From the NCBI GenBank assembly GCA_044226485.1, contig JBGAGY010000011.1, forward strand, positions 124,001 through 188,000: a stretch of 64,000 bases of DNA. Reading direction: 5' to 3'. Under the pieces are notes generated by a model that ran no database searches, was not told where the DNA came from, and saw only the letters and a list, made by a program, of their open reading frames with translations. Positions 41,857 through 49,557 of this stretch are shown piece after piece; within the stretch, counting starts at the first letter, position 1, and each line of letters starts with the position of its first letter. The position numbers and the translations under genes are program-made. This DNA comes from UBA6663 sp044226485. GTDB lineage: Bacteria > Chloroflexota > Anaerolineae > Anaerolineales > UBA6663.

Positions 41857-42363
41857 TCAAGCCGGGCCCGGTCGAGCACTCGCCACCCAATCGTATCCAG
41901 TCACGCCCTGCTGCCCTAAGACCAATCCCAACTGCCCGGCATGCTCTTGAACATGGCGCATCGCATACATCTGCAACTCAAGGAAACTCGGCTCCATCCA
42001 TTGGAACACGCACTTCTGTTGGGCCCTTTCGTCTGTAAGCGCCTCGAGAGTTGCTCGGCACCTTTGACGACAATCGCTCAAGTACTCAAGTATCTGTCCC
42101 TGGGTATAGGGTTCATCTGGCAGGCGCCCACGAATGAACGGCGGTGGCGGCAAGAAGCCTTCGCTTGTTCCGCCGATGAATAAGTCAGCCCAAAACACTG
42201 TGTGATATGCCACAAACCAAAACTGCCCATAGCGCGCATCGTCGTCGTCTTTCCACAAGACCGCCGTCCAAAGGTGGTCCGGGCAAAGGCGGATGGCGTC
42301 CTCAAGCGTATCCAGCGCGGCGCCGTATTGATTCCAGACGAAGGCCTTGTAGTCGATCACCAT
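41857..42363 (-). CDS. DinB family protein (second cassette copy)
   Basis: This 168-residue DinB-like four-helix-bundle protein has likely metal ligands in FWFVAYHTVFWADLF (near residue 50) and AMRHVQEHAGQLGLVLGQQG (near 135), giving the H...HxxxH pattern. Its start is ATG 42363, opening MVIDYKAFVWNQYGAALDT. The sequence differs clearly from the DinB proteins at 29.4 and 40.1 kb, so they were probably acquired separately. It is flanked on both sides by attC-like repeats, the strongest single-gene cassette in this part of the window. Confidence 0.85.
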   Translation of the reverse strand: MVIDYKAFVWNQYGAALDTLEDAIRLCPDHLWTAVLWKDDDDARYGQFWFVAYHTVFWADLFIGGTSEGFLPPPPFIRGRLPDEPYTQGQILEYLSDCRQRCRATLEALTDERAQQKCVFQWMEPSFLELQMYAMRHVQEHAGQLGLVLGQQGVTGYDWVASARPGPA

Positions 42364-42455
42364 TTGGCTTCTCCCGTTGCAGCAAATCCGATGGATCGCC
42401 CATTCTATCTCCGGTATTCGGCACTGGGCCCCGAATACGATGCCTTACACAAGCA

Positions 42456-42559
42456 GCCTGTCCGTGCATATCACCTGAGTGACGCGTGAGCCAAAGCCGC
42501 CCGGATCTGGGCGCCTGATCAGCCCGTCAGTTGCAATCGATGGAAAGCCCTCGTCAGAC
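42456..42559 (-). repeat. attC-like repeat after the GNAT cassette
   Basis: The left end reads GCCTGTC and TGAGCC closes exactly 37 bases later. The right end is CCCGTCAGTTGCAATCGA followed by CTCGTCAGAC. Both ends and the 37-base spacing match the copies at 57,563, 58,624 and 59,759. It lies downstream of the minus-strand GNAT gene. The remaining 42,560-42,852 has no gene I can support. Confidence 0.65.
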
Positions 42560-42852
42560 TGCCTCATGGCGCAGGTCATCTGCAGGATTGCGGCAAGGCA
42601 ACTTCGGAGAGTGTTACATCGCGGGCCGAGGTATTGCTCCCTGGGATGTCGCAATGCCCGGCCTGTGGCTTTCATCAACGCCGCGCCCGGCCCGGCAGTG
42701 CGACGCAACACCCGATCCTATCGCCATGTCGATCGTCAAGCAGCGACCCCCGAGCGGGAACAGTCTAATTGATGCGCTACCGCTCTTGCCCCGCCTCCTG
42801 GTAGCCTAAAAGCTATCGTGCGGCAGCCACCTTCTTGTCGGCCATGGGTCAC

Positions 42853-43914
42853 CTAAGGCTCTGACACCCTCCGCATCGCTGCCACGATCGAGCGGTATTC
42901 GGGTAGGTCCTGGAGACTTTGAAGGGCCCAGCGTCGGCTCAGCCAACTTGCACTTCCGGGCCAGTTGCTCTCGACCAGGCGTTGGAGCTGGCGTAAGGCT
43001 CGGTCGCGCTCCCCGGCGAGAGTCCACGCTTCCACGGCGAAGAGACGGCACCAGGCGCTCGTCGCAGCGTATTTTTCGTAATGCACGGCCCAATCCGCAT
43101 ACTCGTCTGCTGTCAGGTCCGTTGCGTTTTCTGCCGGCAAGACCGCGCTATACGCGCTGTACTCGGCGACGATGTCAAATCCCGCTTTCTCGGCAAGTGA
43201 ACGGGAGGGTGTGTTGGAGCGAAGGCAATGCCAGCCAATGTGTGTGATGCCTCGTGACAAGCAGTGCTCGATCGCGGCGGTTACGGCCGCAAACGCCATT
43301 CCTTGATTCCGGTAGTGGGGGTCCGTGCCGACACCGATTTCGCATTTGTCTCCCAACACGCAATCGGCCACACACCGGCTTACGATGGCGTCGTCATTGA
43401 TCACACAGAATCCAAAGCCGGTCTGCAGGAAGAAGTCGACTGAGAGCCAGCTCTTCACGCGAGCCGTGATCTCTTCGTGATTGCGCAGATCTGTCCGCGC
43501 CAGAAACTCCTCATCGATCGCCACCACATCGAATCCTTTGGGTAGCGGAGGTCGTTTGATCACCGGCGCGGGGCGCTGCCATCGAAGATGGAGACGAGGA
43601 TGGCGACGCGCGACAGGGTTGGTCCAGATCCGTGGGAGCACCGATTCCCAGTTCGCCGGATGGTAGGTCAGATAAGCTTCCTCGGGGATCAGCGCCTGCA
43701 GGGCAGGATAGGCCCCTTCACAGGCCACATCGCCCACGACGTACTCTCCCTCCGGCGTCCTGACGAATCCAACCGATGGATCATCGAGCGAGTCGACGTA
43801 GATCTCACCAGGAGCGGTGCCATGGCCTACCGCAGCGATACTCAGGTGGACGTCAGCCACGTCGTGAAACAGCGCGGCGACCCGATGAAAGCGATTCGTC
43901 TCGATCTTTTCCAT
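42853..43914 (-). CDS. GNAT family acetyltransferase (GNAT_acetyltran type)
   Basis: This protein of about 353 residues has a large N-terminal domain (about 1-150, with YLTYHPANWESVLPRIW) and then a GNAT core. CEIGVGTDPHYRNQGMAFAA near residue 205 is the acetyl-CoA loop (R-N-x-G-x-A), followed by IGWHCLRSNTPSRSLAEKAG. About 80 helical residues with a TPR-like pattern complete the C-terminus. The architecture resembles Pfam GNAT_acetyltran. The start is ATG 43914 with GGAGGG just upstream. A repeat follows its stop, so it is a cassette candidate. Confidence 0.8.
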   Translation of the reverse strand: MEKIETNRFHRVAALFHDVADVHLSIAAVGHGTAPGEIYVDSLDDPSVGFVRTPEGEYVVGDVACEGAYPALQALIPEEAYLTYHPANWESVLPRIWTNPVARRHPRLHLRWQRPAPVIKRPPLPKGFDVVAIDEEFLARTDLRNHEEITARVKSWLSVDFFLQTGFGFCVINDDAIVSRCVADCVLGDKCEIGVGTDPHYRNQGMAFAAVTAAIEHCLSRGITHIGWHCLRSNTPSRSLAEKAGFDIVAEYSAYSAVLPAENATDLTADEYADWAVHYEKYAATSAWCRLFAVEAWTLAGERDRALRQLQRLVESNWPGSASWLSRRWALQSLQDLPEYRSIVAAMRRVSEP

Positions 43915-45214
43915 ATACCCTCCGGCGCGGAGCCGCATCGCAAGAAATGGCCCACCCACGATTTCGGCGGATCGCACGGACACACGGCCTCGCCCATAGG
44001 GAAGCGCCGCAGCACCGCGCCGTGCATGCGAGCCTGCCCATCAGCAACGGTTCGTCTGGTGCCAGGCCAGCCGCTTGACGGGGCGTACCGTCTATTCGTC
44101 AGAGCCGTTCTGCCCATGCGTCTCAAAGCCCGGCAAACGATCTTGTGAGCCACGCAAGGGTGTGTGGCTGTCCCATACCGTCTCCGGCGCGAGACGGTCT
44201 TTCCGTAAGGCCTGCGTTCATGTCGCCCCACCCCAGAAGTGCCGGGCCCCGATTCGGCGGGACACGATCGGTAAGTCGCGTGCCCAAAGAGCGCGCCTGA
44301 CCTTCTACCAGGTGAGCGCCCATCAGCCCCAAGGATAACCGCACACCCGTCCGTGTGGTCCAACATCAGCACGACGCCGGAAAGCCCAGACGATCTGCCG
44401 TCGGCGTTTCTGGCGGGCGCGTGATCGGGGTCGCACCCACGTCAGGCACTTGCGTCAGACTCATGGCAGGCGTCGTCGGTAGTGGCCGATACATGGTCAA
44501 AAGCCGCAGTAGCGACGACCGGAATGGTAATGCCGCCCCACCTCGGTTCAGTCGGAGTCTCTAAGTGTCGGCAGCTGCAGCGCGGGTTGTCAGCGCCGGA
44601 TCGGCACCAGTCACGACGGTGCGCGCGTTCATCGCCGGGCTTCCAACGGCTCCAAGCCGATTGAGCGGCGACAACAAGCACGTGCTACAGAAACGCGTTT
44701 TCGGGTCCAAACAGCCCCATTGGGCGTTTCCGCATGAACCCAGTGGCGCCACTTATCTTCGTGCTCTCGACCAATGGATCGCGCGCCGCCATAATTCCGA
44801 CACGCATAGAGCTCATGCGGATGGCACCCAAGCACATGTGACCTTTGGTATACGCCACGCCATCGTGTGGCTGATCACCGCTCTGAACGGACGAAGTAGG
44901 GGTGTTCATCTCTGCCTGGGCCAGCAGCGAACCATGGAGCGAGCCTGCCAGACCGGGACCGTCAACAAACCCGTTTCGACCACGAGCCAGCAGGCGGCCA
45001 TCTACATACGCCATGACCGCCCGGATCGGGTGGGCATCAACTGCCATGCGGTTGACCGGAGGCCACCCTTCCCGAAAGCGCACGAGTAAGCCGACGCCTG
45101 CGGGATGCCGTCATCCAACCAAAGGTTCCAGCTGCATGCATTGGTTTGATGGCTTCGGGTTTCCAAGAGCACCCATAGAACTGGTTCAGGCGATACCGAT
45201 GTTCACGCTGAAGC
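43915..45214. other. Gene-poor stretch inside the cassette region
   Basis: About 1.3 kb has only short, unconvincing open frames on both strands. I see an 8-bp hairpin (ACCGTCTC / GAGACGGT, 44177-44198) followed by CTTTCC. A fragment CAGCTGCAGCGCGGGTTGTC at about 44,570 resembles the right-end box of the attC-like repeats. It may be decayed cassettes. The -10 box at its right end serves the hydrolase. Confidence 0.45.
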
Positions 45215-45227
45215 TACAATGCAGGCA
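45215..45227 (+). promoter_or_regulatory. Leaderless-type -10 element before the hydrolase gene
   Basis: TACAAT at 45215-45220 lies six bases before ATG 45227, so transcription would start at the start codon. No Shine-Dalgarno or clear -35 is seen. Confidence 0.5.
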
Positions 45228-46096
45228 TGGGCACTCGGCACTTCAGGACGACTCACGATGAGATCGCTTATGACCAGGCCTACCAAGCGGTGATGGCCTT
45301 GTGGTCCACTCCCTATGAGTCTCGAGATGTGGAGACGCCGTTTGGGCGTACCCATGTCATCGTCGCTGGGCTTACCTCCGCCCGGCCCCTTGTCTTGCTT
45401 CACGGTCGCAATGCCACATCAGCAATGTGGTTTCCGAACGTCGAGTGCTGGCAAGGCCGGTTTCGAGTGTACGCCATCGATACGATCGGCGAACCCGGCA
45501 AGAGCTGCCACGACGGGCAACCCCTTGCCCATCGCGACCACTACATGCAATGGCTGTCGAGTGTTCTGGATGGCCTCGGCCTTGAGCAGGTGGATATCGT
45601 CGGCCACTCGTATGGTGCCTGGCTGGGTCTGAGCTTTGCACAGGCTCACCCTTCTCGTGTCCGTAGAGTTGTCCTGATGGAGCCCGCCCAGACTATTCAA
45701 CGGTTCGCTCTTTCGTTCATGGTATGGGGACTTCTCCTGCTCGCCTTTCGTTCGCAGGCGTTGCTTCAGCGCTTCTTCATCTGGGAAGCCCAAGGCCTGG
45801 CGCCCAAGCCGGAATGGATCCGTTTGATGATCCTGGGCATATCGACGTTTTCGTCCGGCAAAGAAGTGATCGCATCGGTCTTCTCCGACGCTGAACTAAA
45901 GAGTATCGGGCAACCCGTCCTCCTGATCCTGGGTCGAAAGAGCGTTGTCCACGACGTCAGCCGGTGCGAAAAGCGCGCGACGAGGCTCCTCGCACAGTCG
46001 CAGGTAGAGGTGCTTGCCAACGCATCTCACAACGTGTCGCTGGACGACCCCACGACGGTCAACGCGCTCGTGACGGATTTCCTTGACAAGATCTGA
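45227..46096 (+). CDS. Alpha/beta hydrolase (second copy)
   Basis: This 289-residue alpha/beta hydrolase has its oxyanion region in VLLHGRNATSAMW (near residue 55) and the nucleophile elbow VGHSYGAWLGLSF (Ser near residue 126). The acid region is VLLILGRKSVVHDV (near 228) and the catalytic His is in LANASHNVSLDDP (near 267). It is probably an esterase or C-C hydrolase of unknown substrate. It runs against the surrounding minus-strand cassettes and has its own -10 box, so it may be an inserted or inverted unit. Confidence 0.87.
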   Translation: MGTRHFRTTHDEIAYDQAYQAVMALWSTPYESRDVETPFGRTHVIVAGLTSARPLVLLHGRNATSAMWFPNVECWQGRFRVYAIDTIGEPGKSCHDGQPLAHRDHYMQWLSSVLDGLGLEQVDIVGHSYGAWLGLSFAQAHPSRVRRVVLMEPAQTIQRFALSFMVWGLLLLAFRSQALLQRFFIWEAQGLAPKPEWIRLMILGISTFSSGKEVIASVFSDAELKSIGQPVLLILGRKSVVHDVSRCEKRATRLLAQSQVEVLANASHNVSLDDPTTVNALVTDFLDKI

Positions 46097-46183
46097 ATGG
46101 GGTGATGGTGCCGCTCGCGCCTGGATTTGTATAGGACGCGCTGTGGCGACCCGAGTTGATAGGCTCATAGACCGAGCCGGCTA

Positions 46184-46311
46184 CGGGCCGCATGAGCTTC
46201 TTGTTGTTTAGGTTTTGCCAAAGCCGGACCGCCGCGTGCCCCAGTCATGCGCCGAAGCCTCCTGGCTTTGAGCATCCAGTTAGCCCTGTCAGCTGCATGC
46301 GCTCGTCAGCC
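46184..46311 (-). repeat. attC-like repeat after the TPR cassette
   Basis: The right end CTGTCAGCTGCATGCGCTCG, followed by TCAGCC, is one of the best matches to the shared box. The left part holds TTTGCCAAAGCCGG in place of the usual TGAGCCGAGGCCG. It lies downstream of the minus-strand TPR gene. No left GCCTAAC is visible. Confidence 0.55.
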
Positions 46312-46330
46312 GGCTATCGGCCGTCGACGG

Positions 46331-47149
46331 CTATTTCCCGCGCGATGCCGCTAACAGCGCCGCATAGTGCTCAGCGCGGGCCTGGTCGCCCATTACCCTG
46401 TAGAGCGCCTCCAGTTCCTCGAACACGTAGGGATCAACTTCTCCAGCTTCTTGCCATTCCTGCTCCAGTTTAAGCTGGATCTCCAGCGCCTTCGGGTAGT
46501 TTGCCATGGCGCGATAGGTCGACGCCATCATCCATTTCGCAATCCGGACCCCTCGCTCACTCCCGTCTCTCTCCTTAGCTTCGCGTGATCGCACAAATTG
46601 TTCAAGGGCCTCGTCATAGCGCTTCTGCAAGTACAGGGCATATCCCACATTGTTCCTGAGTGAACCTTCCCATTTCTTGGCCTCTGGCTGTTGGGAGCCC
46701 TCCATGTACGCTAACGCCTCCAGGTCCCACTTGAGTTGCTCATTCGGCTCCGTATCCACAAACGCCATCATGTGCAGCGCGTCGATGGCCAGATGATCAA
46801 GCCGCTCCGCCTTGGCGAGAATGAACGCCCGCCCAAAGGCATCTCGCGCCCGTGTTCGGGCGTCGTCAGTCTGCGACTCCGAAGTGTGCGTGGCCGAAGA
46901 ATAGGTCCGCCCAAGCTCGAGCCAGTAACGCACCTGCGGCTCTCCAGCTGCCTGGCCGATCTCCCGGTCCACCTCAGCCAGAATTCGACGAGCCGCCTCG
47001 AAGTCCTTGCGGATCCCATATGTTCGTGCAATCTGCGTCTTGAGGATCAGCGCATCTTGTACTTCAGCGGTGGCCAGCGCAGCCCGGAAGCGCTCTTCGC
47101 TCAGGGCGGGCTGGCTGTGATCCCACAACTGCTGGATGTCGATTGCCAT
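46331..47149 (-). CDS. Tetratricopeptide-repeat protein
   Basis: This 272-residue all-helical protein has TPR-like pairs, for example NNVGYALYLQKRYDEALEQF near residue 165. Others are seen in ASTYRAMANYPKALEIQLKL and FEELEALYRVMGDQARAEHY. It has no catalytic motif and no signal peptide, so it is a cytosolic binding protein of unknown partner. The start is ATG 47149. It lies between two repeats of the array, on the same strand as the SDR and methyltransferase cassettes. Confidence 0.83.
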   Translation of the reverse strand: MAIDIQQLWDHSQPALSEERFRAALATAEVQDALILKTQIARTYGIRKDFEAARRILAEVDREIGQAAGEPQVRYWLELGRTYSSATHTSESQTDDARTRARDAFGRAFILAKAERLDHLAIDALHMMAFVDTEPNEQLKWDLEALAYMEGSQQPEAKKWEGSLRNNVGYALYLQKRYDEALEQFVRSREAKERDGSERGVRIAKWMMASTYRAMANYPKALEIQLKLEQEWQEAGEVDPYVFEELEALYRVMGDQARAEHYAALLAASRGK

Positions 47150-47190
47150 AGATTGTCCCGATTTGACAGACGGTCAGTGCCTTGAGGGCA

Positions 47191-47275
47191 AGCTAACGGC
47201 CGGGCGAGCCGGTGAACCAAGCCCGGCCGATATCGGGCACTCGATTGGCCGCGCCAGCCGGATGCTTACGTGAAC
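47191..47275 (-). repeat. attC-like repeat, weak, after the SDR cassette
   Basis: It has AGCTAAC at the left, GGTGAACCAAGCCCGGCCG in the middle and GGATGCTTACGTGAACC at the right. The right box is not the usual one, so this is a weak member placed by position between the SDR and TPR genes. Confidence 0.35.
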
Positions 47276-47295
47276 CAAGTTTCGGCCACACGAGT

Positions 47296-48135
47296 TCAGG
47301 CCTCAGCAACCGTGAGAGGACGCGGCTGCTTTCCGTCGACATCTTGAAACCCATACTCTCGGGCAATCGCGGCGCTCACCACCACCTGCCCGGATTTGTT
47401 CAGAATGTCACCATCAGCCGCCAATGCCGCCACTGCGCGCCCAACAAATAGCGGCGATTCCGAGTTGCTCAGATCAAAGAAATCCGCTGCCTTCATCACG
47501 CCTTCAGTCCGGACCAAACCCGGATACAGGCTGACCACTGCCACTCGGTGCTCACGCAACTCATGAGCCATGCACGCGGCCATTCTGTCATCTGCTGCCT
47601 TGGCGACTCCATAGATCACGCCCTTGTCATCTCGTTGCGCTGCAAAGTACGACACGTTGACGATCAAACCTGAACCTTGCGCGATCATGAGCGGGGCCGC
47701 CAGGACCGACGCCGTGTAATGCGCTCGTACGCCGGCCTGAAACGACTTATCCCAGCGAGACAAAGGAGCCGTCCAGAACCCTTTCTCCTTCCAGAATTCG
47801 GTTCCATCGTTGAAGAGTTCGTACCCGCCCCAGACATTGTTCACCAATATGTCGAGCCGCCCCTGCTCAGTCGCTATCTGCCCGAACAGGTTCTCAACCT
47901 CTTCATCGCGAGTGTGATCACATCGGACGGCTATGCCCTTTCCGCCCAGGCGCGTCACCTCATCGGCCGTCTCCTGTATCGTTCCAGGCAAGGTGACTGC
48001 CGCTTTGCCTTCCTCCGTTGTCCGCCCCGTCACATAGACTGTGGCCCCGGCCTCGCCCAATCCTTGCGCGATGCCCTTACCAACGCCTCGGCTCGCTCCC
48101 GTCACCAGCGCGACCTTTCCCGTCAGTGTTCGCAT
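47296..48135 (-). CDS. Short-chain dehydrogenase (DHRS1-like), cassette gene
   Basis: This 279-residue SDR has the cofactor motif VALVTGASRGVGKGIAQGL (residues 8-26), followed by TGRTTEEGK, which suits NADP binding. NNVWGG replaces the usual NNAG. The catalytic part NVSYFAAQRDDKGVIYGVAK carries Ser, Tyr and Lys in place. The sequence resembles dehydrogenase/reductase member 1 types. ATG 48135 is chosen because it starts directly at the first strand; the frame runs to 48213. It is followed by one repeat and preceded by another, as in a cassette. Confidence 0.86.
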   Translation of the reverse strand: MRTLTGKVALVTGASRGVGKGIAQGLGEAGATVYVTGRTTEEGKAAVTLPGTIQETADEVTRLGGKGIAVRCDHTRDEEVENLFGQIATEQGRLDILVNNVWGGYELFNDGTEFWKEKGFWTAPLSRWDKSFQAGVRAHYTASVLAAPLMIAQGSGLIVNVSYFAAQRDDKGVIYGVAKAADDRMAACMAHELREHRVAVVSLYPGLVRTEGVMKAADFFDLSNSESPLFVGRAVAALAADGDILNKSGQVVVSAAIAREYGFQDVDGKQPRPLTVAEA

Positions 48136-48230
48136 GTGCCCTGCCCTCCATGAACCTGATGACCAGCCCGAGAGTGTAATCGATGATTGGAGAAACGGTC
48201 TACCGGCCCGCATCCGCTGCGTGGCAGATG

Positions 48231-48337
48231 GCCCAAGACCACCCTACCAACAACTCGCCATTGAACCGAGGCCAACCGGTTTGGGCACCCGGGCGGCCAC
48301 ATCAGCCGAAAGCGATTGGTCGGCAGTTGGCTGCCAC
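48231..48337 (-). repeat. attC-like repeat after the methyltransferase cassette
   Basis: It begins GCCCAAG, and TTGAACC ends exactly 37 bases later, as in the best copies. GAGGCCAACCGGTTTGGGC follows. The right part reads ACATCAGCCGAAAGCG and is less conserved. It lies between the methyltransferase stop and the SDR start. Confidence 0.5.
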
Positions 48338-48367
48338 CGGATACAGCCCTGGCTGTGACACCCCTCA

Positions 48368-49063
48368 CTACGCGGCAGGCCTTCTAGCCACAACGATCAT
48401 CGGATTCGTCTCGGGCGTCGACTCGATCTGAAAACCCTGCGCTCTCAGCAACGCATGCAATTCCTCGACTGACCAGTACAGCGACGCATTCGAACGCTCG
48501 GCCATGATCTTGGCGGCAGCCAGGAGCATGTTCCACGGCGTCTTTCGCTTCAAGATCCGGACTCGCGCGCGGATCTGTTGCCAGGCCGATTGATCATGAT
48601 AAGCAGGTCGGAGAAAGTGCAGAACCACAAATGCGCCGCCGGGTTTCAGCACGCGTAAGACTTCTCGACACGCATGCGCCGGGCTTTGCACCGCCTGAAG
48701 CACGCTGATCGCGACCACGCCCTCGAAACTGTTGGGCGGCAGACTCAGCTGCCTGTCCAGATTCTGCAGGCCGAAACGCAGCCTCAACTTTGTGGCCGGC
48801 GTGATCTTGGCTTTCGCTCGAGTGAGCATCCCGTCCGCCGCGTCAACTCCGGTGACATCGTAGCCCGCCTCTGCAAGCGCTACCGAATAGATTCCGGCAC
48901 CGCAACCGGCATCCAGGATGCGGGCCGAACCCTCCGGCAGAAGCGCTCCAACGATGTCAACCACTTGTTGAACGTGAGGCCGGGTCGGTGCCTGCTCATC
49001 CCACATCCGCCCGATCAGGCTCCAGAATGCGATCCGCAGGCCGGCAGGGACGATCGACTTCAT
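48368..49063 (-). CDS. SAM-dependent methyltransferase
   Basis: This 231-residue class I methyltransferase of the UbiE/Methyltransf_11 type has a SAM motif I of ARILDAGCGAGIYSVALAEAG, shortened here as LDAGCGAGIYS (near residue 50). VTGVDAADGM is motif II and VLRVLKPGGAFVVLH is motif III. The extended C-terminal helices may form the substrate site; the substrate is unknown. The start is ATG 49063. It is a single gene with a repeat after it. Confidence 0.87.
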   Translation of the reverse strand: MKSIVPAGLRIAFWSLIGRMWDEQAPTRPHVQQVVDIVGALLPEGSARILDAGCGAGIYSVALAEAGYDVTGVDAADGMLTRAKAKITPATKLRLRFGLQNLDRQLSLPPNSFEGVVAISVLQAVQSPAHACREVLRVLKPGGAFVVLHFLRPAYHDQSAWQQIRARVRILKRKTPWNMLLAAAKIMAERSNASLYWSVEELHALLRAQGFQIESTPETNPMIVVARRPAA

Positions 49064-49557
49064 GGCTGGGAGTCTCCGACGTGCATGTATGCCGCCACGA
49101 CGGGGTCAGACGCAGCCGCTGTACAGGCCGGCAGACATGTTGCCCTTTTCGTCCAACACCCAATCAGAACGCCGTGTCGGAACAGAATGATGTCGAGCAC
49201 AATCCTTCATTGCGGCTTCCGGTTGTATGAACCGCTTCCTGAAAGGATCTTCCCTTGCCACCTTTCACTTACAGGCTGCGGCATTTTCGGATGGGCGTAT
49301 TTTGTCATATCGGAGATACCGCGTGTGTCGCGTGATGGACACAGGTGGAGCCATGTGCGCCGCCATCGCCCGACCCATGCTGTGATCGGCTAATACGGTA
49401 GGAGCTTCAGGTGCGTCCATGCTGAGGCCGATGCCGTGGGTAGCCGAGACGCCCACAACCGGCGAGCTGCTCCATCTATCCAGGATCACATCAGCGTGGA
49501 ACGACCAAAGCCTGGCGCCGATATCGACCCTCTCAACCACGCGCCGTCCTGAGAAAG
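49064..49557. other. Intergenic stretch between cassettes and the BTAD regulator
   Basis: About 490 bases with no convincing gene. A minus-strand frame of about 90 codons ends near 49265, but its sequence shows no family signature and I do not call it. No attC-like ends are visible. Confidence 0.35.

Noticed and set aside
44685..45083. Minus-strand open frame of about 130 codons in the 44-45 kb gap
   Set aside because: No recognisable motif, poor start context and unusual composition. High GC makes frames of this length common by chance.
49265..49540. Minus-strand open frame of about 90 codons before the BTAD regulator
   Set aside because: No signature or upstream ribosome-binding site. Kept only as part of the intergenic description.
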